The notes below the pieces were generated by a model. It ran no database searches and had not been told where the DNA came from. It saw only the letters and a list, made by a program, of their open reading frames with translations. Positions 45,060-56,626 of a DNA stretch of 64,000 bases are shown here, in pieces. This DNA comes from Symbiodinium natans. Taxonomy: Eukaryota; Sar; Dinophyceae; Suessiales; Symbiodiniaceae. Position 1 is the first letter of the stretch. Every line of letters begins with the position of its first letter. Both the position numbers and the translations under genes were made by a program. The stretch lies in contig CAJNDS010000469.1 in the NCBI GenBank assembly GCA_905221605.1, forward strand, positions 201,001 through 265,000, given 5' to 3'.

Positions 45060-45915
45060 GCTGCAAAGAAACGCCAATGGGCCCGCCTACGAAGCACTTG
45101 ATTGCCGACCTGGTAACGAAGGAGGGGCACACTCAGCCTAAAGGGCACATACGCATATAGGCTTCCATATTCTTAGTTGCCCAGTTCTCTGGCTGAAGAG
45201 GGGGCACCCTGTTTATTGCGGTATAATTATATAAGCCCACGGAGTTTAAAGGTTAGCTACTCACTTGCTAAGTAGTATAACCAGCGCATGCAGCCTGGTC
45301 TACTGTAATCTTACAGGGGGCTGGCAAGGCAGGCGCCTTAATGATTAGAGAAATTGAATAAGGTTTTGCGGCATAGCTTTGCTAGAGTAGTTTACACTAA
45401 ACCCTAAGCAGTAGTGTCACTAATTACCTCCGCCGTTTGTGTATATTACGTGCTTGTCAGGATCCTGTGATACTGTGCGGTGTTTTCTGGTCCACACCGG
45501 CTTCGGGCTCAGACAAGTGTAGAGAATGCATGTGAAGGCTTGCAGCTTGCAGAAAGGTTGGACGGCCTGGTTTCCGGGTTCCCTGGAACCCTTTAGAAGT
45601 TATAGCAGGATTACGTGAACCACCGAAATGGGCAAGGCAAAGGCTGTCTGCTCAGCTACGTGGTAAGATGGGACTGTTGCTGGTTCCTGATGCTGTTCAA
45701 CCATGTTGCTTCCTGTTCGCATGGTCCTATGAAAGCTTATCACAAGAGCGAGCCCTCAAAGAACCCGAGCTTGACCTCAAACAGCGATTGCATGCAAAGC
45801 CGAAGGTGGGTTTCAGATTTTGGACCTTGCGATTAGTCTGAAGTTCAGGGTACAAAACGCCTAAGTGCTGATGCCAGCTCATAGGAGCTCGGAAGTCTGC
45901 ATTCGCTTGGCTGGA
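45060..45915. other. Unique DNA downstream of the membrane-protein gene
   Basis: Heptamer-poor. Contains degenerate family A (about 45172-45225) and family H-like text (about 45335-45375). No exon identified. Confidence 0.4.
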
Positions 45916-47631
45916 TTAGCTCACAGCTCCAGGAAGGTCAGGAGCTTCTGAATCTCTCTGTCCATATGCCTTGGGCATAGGGACAATTTCAAGATTCCGC
46001 AAATCTTGATGACTTGTCTCAGCTGAAGGTATGGGCACCATGTGATCTCCTTTGAGCCATTTGCTCACATCTACCTCGATGTACGGGTAGCCCTTCATGT
46101 CCAGCCAGGCCACCTCGGCCTTTTGTGAGTTGCCTAGTCCCTCGGATGCCAGAATAAATTCGCGGTCGTCGGGTGGCAACCAGGCTAGGAACAAACGTCG
46201 AAGTTCTCTGCTGTACTGCGAGCTGCTGTCTCTTCCGGTCTTCCTAGAGAGCTTCCCGACCCCAGCCTTGATTGCTGCCTGAAATGATTCCGACTCTTTG
46301 AACTCTTGCATCCTGCTGTTTATCTCGTCCCTGCGAAGGTGCTCTGCTCCTGCTGTCGCGAAGCTTGCCACTTTGCCTGCTCCCACAGAGTTCTCGAAAT
46401 AGTAAACTTCCAGCGGTGCGCCGCATGCATGCGCTATACGCACATTTGCCATCCACTGCTTCCACCAGAGACATCCCCACGGCTTCTGCTCCCCATAGAG
46501 GGGAATGCACCAGCATCTCCCTGAAATGTTCTCCTAGGATGGCCGCCAAAACCCCCTGAAAAATATTCCTGAATATGGCCCTCTTAAACCCAATAAGGGA
46601 AAATATAAAATGTCCCAAAGGGTCTACCTAGTCTCACTGGCTGGGATTCTGGCATGTCGGCCAAAGGATGGTGTGCCCTCTGGCAGGAACACCACGGCCG
46701 CACTTGTTTCGCGCTCGCGGCTGCTTCGAACCAGTGCATCCCAGGCGCCCTCATACTTGCCCGGCCACGAAGCCACGCAGGGGCGCCCGGACTCTGCAAT
46801 GACAGACCCGTGGAAGACAATGGTGCGGGAGCGGACCTTCTGCTGCCAATATACAAGAGCTTCCCTGTCTCGGCTCTCGAGAATGTCGAGCTCGCGTGCA
46901 GATTCACCCGGGGACATGCTTTTGTTATGTCTGTGATAACAACGATAGACGAAGACGCAGCACGGACAAGGCCAAAGGATCAGCAGCGTGTACCACCAGC
47001 CGCTGATGATGTCGCTAACACTCATCCAGACAACGCATAGCAGGGCCAAACAGCCCACAAGCCATGCGACACCGCTCCACCAGCGCTCATACCCAGGCGC
47101 CTTAACAATCCAGTGGGAAGGAGAAGCCAGCACCGGGACACAGGCGCCCAGGTAGCAGCAGACGAAGAGTGCACAAGTTCGATCAAAGGTCGTCAGAAAT
47201 TCATCCCCGTCAAAGGGCGCCACTGCCAAGAGAACCAGGATGATGATGGGCAAGTGGAGAAACAAAAGGAGATAGAAGCAATTGTCGAACAGCCCTGTAG
47301 TGTTCGCCTCTTGCCGGGCTTCCCTGTTCATCTGTGTCTGCAGCTCCTCACGCCGCTTCGCCTCCTCGTCGATCTCCCGGGCCCTTGCCTCCAGCCACTG
47401 CTTGGCCTGTCCTCCGAAGGCTCCGAAGTCGCAGCTGGCGCACAAAACGTCCGTCTGCGTCTGCACCGACCTGCCTGCGATCTCGGGTGCCTCTCGGAGC
47501 CTCAGAGTCACCCTGGAGCCGCTCTCGACCTCCAAATTCACCTGCCCGTCTGGATAGAGGACCTGCCACGCCTCACCAGCCCTTATTTCTAGCGCAGCTT
47601 GCAGGTCATTCTTCACAGTCACTTCGGACAT
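45916..47631 (-). CDS. Multi-span membrane protein of unknown function, 2 exons, 537 aa
   Basis: Exon 1 is 46636-47631 (332 codons, ATG in the context GCAGCCATG). Exon 2 is 45916-46533 (205 codons and stop). Residues 1-50 look like a beta-rich N-terminal region. Residues about 75-110 are charged and coiled-coil-like (AREIDEEAKRREELQTQMN). Four hydrophobic spans follow at roughly 118-140, 150-170, 185-205 and 208-228. A long soluble tail begins near residue 232, with a Cys/Trp-rich stretch at about 337-358 (RCWCIPLYGE, then GCLWWKQW) that the intron junction creates. I recognise no family. No spliced-leader relic is visible upstream. Exon lengths over 600 nt are far above the ~90-nt islands elsewhere. 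Confidence 0.7.
46534..46635 (-). mobile_element. Introner, family I (CTAGGTAGACCC...CCATCCTAG), GA-AG intron
   Basis: The 102-nt intron is GAGA plus an element whose ends are CTAGGTAGACCC and GGCCATCCTAG, followed by a second GAGA. Excision restores one GAGA and continuous reading PAS-ENISGRCW. A GT-AG alternative (46521..46637) also keeps frame but leaves the duplication unexplained. Confidence 0.7.
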
Positions 47632-48004
47632 GGCTGCAGGGAGAGAGGTGGAACAGCTTCGTGCGAAACATCAGCGGAAGACCGATAGCACAATGTTCAT
47701 AATGAACTAAACGCAAATACTTGCAGGATGTCGGCTCTAGAATCTTGATATCTGCTGTCGTGGCTGTGGTCTGACCCTAAACCCTAAAACCTACATGGGA
47801 TTTGCGAAGGAGAGGCGCTGTCTAGATTTCCCCTAAACCCCTAAACCCGGTCAAGACTAGTTAAAAGCTTTCGCCAAGACTCCAAAAGTTTTGGGTTTTA
47901 GGGTTTAGGGCTAGGGTTTGGGGATATAGGGTTATAGGGGTGAGGGTCAAGGGTTTACCCTCCCCCCTGCCCATTCCGAGGAGCAGAGGAACTGAGGTCG
48001 GGGC

Positions 48005-48042
48005 GTCTTCCCGGCCCCGTTATGGCCCAAGAGGCCAAAGAC
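48005..48042 (-). CDS. ABC-transporter Walker A exon fragment
   Basis: Reads VFGLLGHNGAGKT, the P-loop of ABC ATPases, closest in wording to ABCA-type. Acceptor CGGTTGCAG|GTC. The reading departs from the family right after GKT, consistent with a GC donor at AAGAC|GCCCC. No further ABC motif was found downstream, so it may be an orphan or pseudogene exon. Confidence 0.6.
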
Positions 48043-48410
48043 CTGCAACCGCAACGAGGGGTTCAGGGTTTAGGATTTAGGGTTTAGGGTTAGGGTTTAG
48101 GGTTTGGAGGGCCGCGGGTTTAGCGTACGAGGTTTCCCCTAAACCTTAAACACCGAAACCCCCAAACCCAACACCCCATCGTGTGTTATCGGGTCTATCG
48201 GGCTTAGGCAGACCCTCCCTGAGATGGGTCGTAGCTCAGGGCTTCGCCCCAACCATCTACTGCAGCAGCCGAAATCATGGTCAAGATTTTGCCTGATTAA
48301 GGGCTATAGCTGTGTCATGCGGTCATTACCCCTTGAAGATATAAACCCTAAACACTAAACCCTAAGCCCTAAACCCTAAACCCTAAACCCTATCCCACAA
48401 ACAGCCGCAG

Positions 48411-48660
48411 AGCTCATGCTCAGACTCTGCATGTACCACTCCTGAAGATCATGCCAAGATCGACACATGGGAGCCATCTAGAACGCGCCCCCAACGCCGA
48501 AAAGAGAAGTCGCCCTTCATGAAACCCTAAACCCTAAACCCTAAACCCTAGACCCTAAACCCCAACAATGACCCCTTCCCCACAATCGAGGTGCGCTTCT
48601 GGGCCCCTAGTCACTCGGGGGCTGATCAGTTGAGAAAGCCCCAAGCGCCTGAACCCGATA
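48411..48660. CDS. Two exon islands, strand unresolved
   Basis: Plus strand: DHAKIDTWEPSRTRPQRRK (48411-48522) and NDPFPTIEVRFWAPSHSGA (48563-48655). Minus strand offers VVHAESEHELCGCLWD and AQKRTSIVGKGSLL with telomeric donors. Both islands are surely non-random. Confidence 0.4.
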
Positions 48661-48843
48661 CCCAAACCCTCCTAAACCCTAAATAGAAAACCCCTAAACC
48701 TTAAACCCCAAAACCCTGAAACCTAATCCCTAATCGAAACCCAAACAATCCAACAAACCCTAAACCCTAAGGCCCTATAAACCCTAAACCCTAAACCCTA
48801 AACAGGCCCGAAATCCTAAACCCTAAACAGAAAAGCCGCAAAC

Positions 48844-48935
48844 CCCTCGAAGCCCCAACGCCAGACCGACCCTCAGCCCCCCTTTGAAGGTGAGAGTTAG
48901 CCATGCCTCGCCACTGTGGATGGCAAAGGAGAGGC
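48844..48935 (-). CDS. Exon island, unknown protein
   Basis: 92 nt (LSFAIHSGEAWLTLTFKGGL), acceptor CCTTGCCAG|, donor CGAGGG|GTTTGC. Confidence 0.55.
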
Positions 48936-49113
48936 CTGGCAAGGTCTAGGGTTTAGGGTTTAGGGATTAGGGTTTGGGGTTCAGGGTTTAGGGTTTAGGG
49001 TTTGGGGTTTAGGGTTAGGGTTTAGGGTTTGGGGTTTAGGGTTTAGGGTTTAGGGTTTAGGGTTTAGAGGCTCTGAATATGATCCCTTACCCTTATTTCA
49101 AGGGAATTAAAAG

Positions 49114-49199
49114 GATCCGAAGTATGGGCCCTTATTATGTATAGTGTATATAAGGATTCTCTAACAAGGGACCCGAATTTAGGGCCCATACTTCGGATC
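49114..49199. mobile_element. Family D TIR element
   Basis: GATCCGAAGTATGGGCCCT and its complement at the ends, 86 bp in all. Confidence 0.65.
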
Positions 49200-49982
49200 G
49201 CCCAGCCTAGCAAGGTTTGGGGTTGAGGGTTTAGGGTTTAGGGTTTAGGGTTCAGGGTTTAGGGTTTGGGGTTTATAGAGTTATGCTGTTTAGCGTGTTT
49301 GGGGTTTAGGGCTCAGGGTCTGGGGTTTGGTGATAATATGGTTCATGGTCGCTGTCAAAGAATCTTGTAATTCTGAACTCAAATCTTCTCCAACAAACAA
49401 AACTAAACTAGCTGACCTCCTGGTAAGGGCTGTTTAGGGTTTAGGGTTTAGGGTTTAGGGTTTAGGGTTTAGGGTTTAGGGTTTAGGGTTTAGGGTTTAG
49501 GGTTTAGGGTTTCGGGAGGGTGCGCTGTGCCTAACAGCACAAGTCACGTTGCAACCTCGCAGGCTCAGGCAAAAGGGGCGTAGGGCTCGAAGATTTAGAG
49601 TCTAGGGTTGCTGTGGGGGCTTCATATGAAGCAGGGTTTATATTTGTGTTTTTGGTGAGTGTATATAAGGTTTCCTTTTAAAATTGGTGAGTGTATAGTT
49701 TTGGTGTCCTTTTGGGGGTACAAGAAATATATACCCTACTTCATATAGGTCAGGGAACATGAGCCCATAGCATCCTGGACCCAAACTGTTTATGGTTAAG
49801 GGCTTAGCCCTCCCCAAACCCCAAACCCCAAACCCCAAACCCCAAACCCCAAACCCCAACCCCTAAACTCTGACCCCAGACCCTCAACCAGGAACCCTAA
49901 ATCCTAAACCCTAGACCAGAAACCCTAAACCCTAAACCCTAAACCAGAAACCCTAAACCCTAACCCTAAACCCTTCAGGGAT

Positions 49983-50070
49983 TTAGCCCTCTTCTGGTCG
50001 TTTCAGCGCGGAAGCGATGTGCAGTCGTTCATTGGCAGCAGGGCCGCAGAGCCCCAAAGAGACGCGAAAC
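49983..50070 (-). CDS. Possible terminal exon
   Basis: 88 nt (GPAANERLHIASALKRPEEG, stop TAA), acceptor GGCTTTAAG|. Confidence 0.45.
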
Positions 50071-50248
50071 CTTAAAGCCCCATCATTCCGCACACAGTTT
50101 AGGGCTTTAGTTAGGGGTTTAGGGGTTTAGGGGTTGAGGGGTTTAGGGGTTTAGGGTTTAGGCTTTAGGGTTTAGGGTCCATGCTTGCCTTACAATTACA
50201 CCGCTTTAACCCCATAGATCCTTCAACCGCAAGCCCTTCGGCCCTTAC

Positions 50249-50359
50249 GTGGGATATGCAGCGTCCGGACGGGCCGGAGACGAAGTCTTGTCCTGAAATA
50301 GCCGTGTAGGCCGCAATCTCCCGATAGAGCCGAGAACAATCCCTAAATTCTGGAATCTC
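50249..50359 (-). CDS. 111-nt exon with canonical splice sites
   Basis: 37 codons reading LYREIAAYTAISGQDFVSGP. The acceptor is AAGAATCAG|GAG and the donor is CAC|GTAAGG. One of the few exons here with a textbook donor and no telomeric edge. Family not recognised. Confidence 0.65.
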
Positions 50360-50428
50360 CTGATTCTTGTATGTTTACGGTACACTTAGGTATCTATAAA
50401 CCTACTCAAACCCCGAAACCCTGAAGAC

Positions 50429-50501
50429 CCTTGCGCTGCGTAGCGCGAAGACTCCTCGGCGTGCACCACGGGGTCTTGGGTCGTTCGAGTACTCTCACAA
50501 C
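50429..50501 (-). CDS. Exon island, basic
   Basis: 73 nt (VRVLERPKTPWCTPRSLRAT), acceptor GGCTGTTAG|GTT, donor CAAGG|GTCTTC. Same strand and just upstream of the 50249 exon. Confidence 0.5.
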
Positions 50502-51096
50502 CTAACAGCCCTGTTTACGCGTTTCTAGTCTGGGCCACGCAGGGGCATGAGGGCTTGTAGGGCTTAAAAACAACGCAGTTCCCTGAACCGTAAACCTTAA
50601 ACCCCAACCCCTAAACTCCAAGCCCTAAACCCGAAACCCTAAACCCTAAACCCTGAACCGCAACGTCTTTGAGTGCTTGGCGCCCTAAAGTCTGAACCGA
50701 ACATGAACACGCCGTAGCCGTAAACCCCTAAAACGCAAGCTTTCCCTAGTCCCGTTTAGGGTTTAGGGTTATGGGGTCTGTGCCTGGGTTTGGGATTGCG
50801 GTTCAGGGTTTAGAGCTTCTGGGTGCAGGGTTTGGACAGGGTTGTAGGGCTTGTGGGGGGTTGAAGGGTAAAGCTTACTTCACCAATAACCAAGGGGAAA
50901 CAAAGGTTAAACTTTACTCCTCCTACTAAGGAAGCCCTTAAAAAGTTAAAGTTCAACTGTTGGCTATAAGTAAGAAAGGGGCAAAGAACTCCACTGGGGG
51001 CCTAAGACTTCTACTAAACCCTAAACCCTAGCCCTAAACCCTAAACCCTAAACCCTAAACCCTAAACCCTAAACCCTAAAAGTCCCTGGGGCTCAC

Positions 51097-51171
51097 CCGG
51101 ATGCGTTCAGCCAAGCGTGGCATCGGGCATTTCCGTGCCGGCAGTAGCCGATGGAGTCCCTTTTTGGGACG
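51097..51171 (-). CDS. Exon island, basic
   Basis: 75 nt (KKGLHRLLPARKCPMPRLAE), acceptor CCCCGAAAG|, donor ATCCGG|GTGAGC. Confidence 0.5.
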
Positions 51172-51833
51172 CTTTCGGGGTTTCAATAGGCCAACGGCCC
51201 TAAACCCTAAACCCTAAACCCTAAACCCTAAACCCTAAACCCTAAACCCTGAACCCTGAACCCTGAACCCTCAACCCTGAACCCTAGACCCTAGACCCTA
51301 AGGAATCCGGAGGTGAAACCACAAGCCATGAACTAAACCCTACCCTAAACCCTAAACCCTAAACCCTAAACCCTGAACCCTGAACCCTGAACCCTGAACC
51401 CTGAACCCTAAACCCTAATCACCATGACACTGTGACACCCCAAAAGGCCCAGACCGAGCTGTACCTAAGCCCGACACCTGTCCTTTCCAATGCCTCAAAA
51501 ATCGCGGGCTTTGTTGGGGGCAGAGGCGAAAGAAACAGCAAACAGCTATAAACCCTGAAGCCTGACACCCTAAACCCTGAAACCCTGAATCCTGAAACCC
51601 TGAAACCCTCAACCCTGAACCCTGAAACCCTGAACCTCCTAAACCTGAAACCCTGAAACCCTACACCCTTAAACCCTAAACCCTACACCCTGACACCCTA
51701 AACCCTAAACCCTAAACCCTACACCCTGACCCCCTAAACCCTAAACCCTAACCCCTAAACCCTAAACTCTCAACTCCCGAGCTTCCCAAAGGATCTCTCC
51801 GTTCGCTGTAAGGCACTTGTGTCCACCTACACT

Positions 51834-52010
51834 CTAAGGGTAGTTCCATGGTCCCTTCGCATGGGCCCTTAAAAAAGGGTTTAGGGTTTAGGGTTTAGGG
51901 TTTAGGGTTTAGCGTTTGGGGTTTAGGGTAATTCCATGGTCCCTTCCTTGCATCAGAACCGTTTAAAGGAGGCTAGGGACCAGAGTAAGGGCCCATGTAG
52001 CTACCCTTAG
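51834..52010. mobile_element. Family E element with telomeric insertion and duplication
   Basis: Outer ends CTAAGGGTAG and CTACCCTTAG. Inside, about seven TTTAGGG-type units lie between ttccatggtcccttcgcat and ttccatggtcccttccttgcat, so part of the element is duplicated around the array. Confidence 0.65.
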
Positions 52011-52069
52011 ATACACAGCAATCGCGCACCGGGGGCCGCGAGGAAGCGTAGAGAAACAGGATGGGACAA

Positions 52070-52118
52070 TTAGGCCTCTTTCATCCGACCATCCGCTCGA
52101 AGCAGGGCCGTTCTCAAG
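52070..52118 (-). CDS. Short terminal exon candidate
   Basis: Open reading LRTALLRADGRMKEA then TAA. Acceptor uncertain. Confidence 0.3.
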
Positions 52119-53143
52119 CCCTAAACCCTAAAACCCTAAATCCTCAGCCCCAAGTCCTAAACCCCTAAACCCGAAACCCTAAACCCTAAACCCTGGTATA
52201 TCTAGATTCGAGTTGGCAGGCACAAGGCAGACCCTCAAGGCCTGCCTGAATGCGGCTTTGGGTTTAGGATTCAAGGGTTTGAAGCCTCAATCCTCAAGCC
52301 TTGAAAGCCTAGGGCTTAGGGTTTGGGGTTAAGGGTTTAGGGTTTAGGGTTTAGGATCCTGAACAGAACCTATACCACTGCATGGACTAGGGTTTAGCGT
52401 TTAGGGCTTCCTAAAAACGGACCACTTGGAAAACTCTAAACGAAGCCCAGGCGCGCAAATTTAATTGAAGCATCAGAGGCTGTTCCAAACAATGGTCCCT
52501 TTCTCTGGGTGCTAGGGTTTGGGGTTTATAGGCTTTATAGCCCCTTAAACCCCAAACCCTAAACTACACTAGTGAACTGCTAACTGCTTAAGAACCCCCC
52601 AACAAATCAAAACATGATCTTTCTCACAGGGGCAAAATAGGGCTTTTCATTTTGATTTTCGGGGTTCCCAACCCCCCAAACCCTGAAGCCTAAACCCCAA
52701 AACCCAAACCCTGAACTGTAGCAATGAAGCCCCAAGAAAGGGACCAGAAGTTGAGAGAACCGCTCGCATGCACAGCGGAGGAAACTTGGCGGCTGAGGGG
52801 AGGTGGAACCTCTGACATATTTTAGGGTCATGCTCAGGGTTTAGGGCTTAAGGTTTAGGGTTTAGGGTTTAGGGTTTAGGGTTTAGGGCTGTCCGAAACT
52901 CCGGGATCCCTCCTTTGGGATGAGGGGGAGAAGAAGGGTTCGAACATGATGGTGTATATAGAAACAGGTATAGGGTTTAGGGTTTAGGGCGCCATGCTTC
53001 TTTATTGAATTCTGTCCCAGCTCACAAACCCCGGTTCAGTTCCCGGCGGCCGTGGCGCAGGGCTCATGAACTCTTAAAACCTATAAACCCTAAACCCTAA
53101 ACCCTAACCCTAAACCCTAAACCCTAAACCCTTAACCCTAAAC

Positions 53144-53204
53144 CCTGTACCTTTCCTCTATCTCCTCTGCGGTCAAGCTCTGGCGGGGCCCAGGTCCGGG
53201 TCGC
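53144..53204 (-). CDS. 61-nt exon island
   Basis: RPGPGPRQSLTAEEIEERYR between CTTGCCCAG| and TACAGG|GTTTAGG. Confidence 0.55.
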
Positions 53205-53382
53205 CTGGGCAAGGGGTATCCTAGACCCCAAAAGGGCCCAGACACCTCAGAGGGTTTAGGGTTTAGGGTTTAGGGTTTGGGGTTTGGGGTTTGGGGTTTA
53301 GGGTTTAGGGTTTAGGGTTTAGGGTTTGGGGTTTGGGGATTGGGGTTTAGGCTTTAGGGTTTGGGGTTTAGGATTTAGGGCG

Positions 53383-53468
53383 TGCGAAAGAGAAGCGCGC
53401 TTTGTGAGCGCGCATTAGTCTGCAGGCCTGCCCACGCCAACTCTTTCTCGTATTTTTCCAGAGCACAT
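53383..53468 (-). CDS. Exon island with reversed telomeric flanks
   Basis: Reads LEKYEKELAWAGLQTNARSQ. Here the coding strand has TTTAGGG before the exon and CCCTAAA after it, the opposite of most islands. Acceptor GGTTGAG|, donor unclear. Confidence 0.45.
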
Positions 53469-54017
53469 GTACTCAACCCTAAACCCTAAACCCTAAACCC
53501 TAAACCCTTAACCCTAAACCCTAAACCTCTTGACGGAAGGCGGGTGACTTTGTTCACTTGGGTCGCTTGGTGCACTTGGGTCACTCGAACTCTTGGGTCG
53601 AAGCATGCTTGGCGAATGCTCTAGAAACCCTAAACCCTAAACCCTAAACCCTAAAAGCACTAGCGACCTAGAACCTGAGTACTCTAGAACCCTGAAACCC
53701 CCTGAAATCCTGAAATCCTCAATCCCTAACATCCAGAAACTCAAAAACCTGAAATCCCCAAACCCGACCCTAAACCCTAAACCCTAAGCCCTAACCCTAA
53801 ACCCTAAACCCTGAACCCTAAACCCTGAACCCTAAACCCTGAACCCTAAACCCTAAGCCCTAAGCCCTAAGCCCTAAACCCTAAACCCCAGCTGGAAGCT
53901 GCTCGGCCGAGGGTCGCGGAGGTTTCTGCCGCGGCCCAAAGCAACTGAGGGAGCTGAAGGCCTAGGCGTGGCGCTGCTGGCTTTTGGGAGTTTAGGGTTT
54001 AGGGTTTAGGGTTTAGG

Positions 54018-54085
54018 GTTTGGGGTTTGGGGTTTGGGGTTTGGGGTTTGGGGTTTGGGGTTTGGGGTTTGGGGTTTGGGGTTTA
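54018..54085 (+). repeat. TTTGGGG array
   Basis: About nine units, flanked by TTTAGGG. Confidence 0.9.
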
Positions 54086-54594
54086 GGGTGTGGGGTTTAG
54101 GGTTTAGGGTTTGTTTGGGTTTTCGGGCTTGGGATTTGGGATTTAGGGCTCACGCTTCACTTGACAGCGCCTGTCCGTTTAGCCTTTGCTGTCTTTTGGA
54201 CTGGCAGCCACCCACCTAAATCTAAGCCCGATGCTTGTTCAGGAGCCTAAATTCGGTGACACTGGTGCCTTAAGGACCACATGAACGCTATAAGGGGTTA
54301 TGCTTCAATTACCCTATAGGGAGTATAGTAGTATCGGGTTTTTGACCCCAATTTTAAAGTTCGTTTCTTCCCCAAGGTGCGACATCCTAGAGCACATAAT
54401 CAAGTTCCGAGAATGGTAAACCCCTAAACCCTAACCCTACACCCTACACCCTACACCCTACACCCTAAACCCTAAACCCTAAACCCTAAACCCTAAACCC
54501 TAAACCCTAACACTGAGTTTCGTTCATTCGAACCCAGGCAGTGACAAGACTAGGCTCATGGTACTCTTGGAAGGTCAGATCAAGAGAAGCCCTC

Positions 54595-54705
54595 AAGATA
54601 TAGATATAGATACAGATATAGATATAAATAAAAAAACTATTTAAATAAAAAAAATGTATATATATATATATGTATATATATATAGAGATATAGATATAGG
54701 TTTCT
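54595..54705. repeat. GATATA / (TA)n microsatellite
   Basis: Hexamer gatata units followed by TA dinucleotides. Confidence 0.9.
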
Positions 54706-54916
54706 AGGGTTCAGGGCTAAGGTGAGTTGAGTGGCTTCGGAGTTTAGGGTTTAGTGGGTATCCCAAACTCCTGAACCCTAACCCCCCCCTCCCCCCCTAA
54801 AACACTACAACCCTAAACCCCAAACCCTAAACCCTACACCCTAAACCCCAAACCCTAAACCCTAAACCCTACCCCCCAAACCCTAAACCCTACCCCCCCC
54901 CCCCCCCCCCCCCCCC

Positions 54917-55000
54917 CCGAAGCGCACTCCCGAGACGGCGGCCGTATAAGCGGCTGCAACGATCTCGTTGACGCGCTGCTGGAAGAAGCTGTCGGACTCC
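54917..55000 (-). CDS. Exon island ending at a long G-run
   Basis: Reads SDSFFQQRVNEIVAAAYTAA. The acceptor is GTCTTCCAAG|. The coding strand then runs into about 24 G. Confidence 0.55.
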
Positions 55001-55034
55001 CTTGGAAGACAGGGCTTTGGGCTTTAACTTTCAT

Positions 55035-55320
55035 GATATGTATATATATATATACATATATAGATATAGACATAGATATAGATACAGATATAGATATAAA
55101 TATAGATATAGATATGAGTATAGTATGTTCAAGAGCTCGTCGGCCATATGTATGTGAGGGTTTAGGGTTTCTGGTTTAGGGCTTAGGGTTTACAATATAT
55201 ATATATATATATATTTATAGATACATCTCAATATATGTGTGGATATATATATATATATGTATATCTATACATACACATACATACACTGTGTATAGATACA
55301 CACATATATATATATATGCA
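55035..55320. repeat. GATATA and (TA)n microsatellites
   Basis: Two blocks, 55035-55115 and 55192-55318. Confidence 0.9.
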
Positions 55321-55519
55321 AGCGTAGGGTTTTTCTGGGTTCTGGGATGTCCGAGTCCACGGATCTGAGACTCTAAAAAAAACAGGGGGCTCAGGGTTTA
55401 GGGTTTGGAGTTGTGGGTTTTAGGGTATAGGGCTTTCAGGGTTCCTGGTATAGGGTTTGGAGTTTGAGGGTTTTAGGGTATAGGGTTTTAGGGTTCCGGG
55501 TTTGGGGTTTTAGGGTTTA

Positions 55520-56012
55520 GGGCTTGAGGTTTGGGAGCTTTGATTGTTTACTTGTGCACTGATTATGAACTGGTACAGAACGGGTAACGATTTTGTCTCC
55601 TGTACTACACACTTTAGATGTGCTGTTCGGTGGGGAAAGGGGCTCCCCCTGATTCGACAGAGTAGGATTTCCCCTGATTCTGCAATCTCTCACTTGAGAA
55701 ACTCGGAAGAATTGAAAACCTTTAACAGTTCAAACTATTGCTTACTGTAACAGGCAAGAATGGAACAGAACATATCACAAGATAATGGACTCTCACAGAA
55801 GAGACGAGAAGAGAGCGTTGAACATCACAGGTTCAAACACCATAGACTGGCACAACAAAATGGAGCAGAACAGAAAAGAAGAGCACATCAACGACACAGA
55901 ATGTGAGAGAAGGACTACACCCACATGAACGAAGTTAGCACACCAAGCGAGAAAATCTTCATTATAGCATGCTGCAGCATGGTGGAGTATCACATTACAA
56001 AAAAGCAACACA
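55520..56012. other. Heptamer-free block of unlike composition
   Basis: About 490 bp rich in A with gaacagaacat / agaagagacgagaag text. Stop-rich; modest open readings on both strands (69 and 73 codons) but no recognisable protein. Confidence 0.4.
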
Positions 56013-56254
56013 AACCCCTGAACCCTAAACCCTGAGCCCTAAGCCCTAAACCCTGAACCCTAAGCCCTAAACCCTAATCCGTAATCCGTAAACCCTAAAC
56101 CCTAAACCCAAAAGCCTAAAGCCTAAAGCCGAAACCCGAAACCCTAAACCCGAAACCCTGAACCCTAGACCCTAGACCCTAGACCCTAGCCCCCAGACCC
56201 TAAACCCTAAACCCTAAACCCCAGACCCTAAACCCCAAACCCTAAACCCTGAAC

Positions 56255-56334
56255 CCCACGCGAAAGACCAGGCCCCTCGGCTCCGCCGCGTCCTCCACGG
56301 CCGGCTCAGGGGCTGAGGCGCCTGGTCCCGGAGG
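56255..56334 (-). CDS. Exon island, Pro/Ala/Glu-rich
   Basis: 80 nt (APEPAVEDAAEPRGLVFRV), acceptor AACTCGAG|CCT, donor GTGGG|GTTCAGG. Confidence 0.5.
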
Positions 56335-56424
56335 CTCGAGTTAGGGTGTGTAGGGTTTAGGGTTTAGGGTTTAGGGTTTAAGGTTTAAGGTTTAGGGTTT
56401 AGGGTTTAGGGTTTTGAGGGTGTC

Positions 56425-56505
56425 ATATAGGGTTTACTAATAGTATTCTCTTATGGTCCTTATGTTATATACAATAAGCCTATTCTAATTATTAAGGCCC
56501 CTAGA
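56425..56505. mobile_element. Family H element, uninterrupted reference copy
   Basis: tactaatagtattctcttatggtcc...cctattctaattattaaggccccta. Confidence 0.6.
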
Positions 56506-56588
56506 TTAGAGTTTAGAGCGTAGGGTTGCTTCATATGGGCTTTGGCTCCAGGGCTTAGAGGGTCTCGTGCTTCGGGTTTATTGGACTT

Positions 56589-56590
<2 letters not shown>

Positions 56591-56625
<35 letters not shown>
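56591..56625 (+). repeat. G homopolymer, about 35 bases
   Basis: Longest of roughly a dozen G or C runs of 14 or more in the window. Confidence 0.9.

Positions 56626-56626
<1 letters not shown>

Noticed and set aside
46654..47702. Plus-strand open readings of 90-160 codons
   Set aside because: Antisense to exon 1 of the membrane-protein gene.
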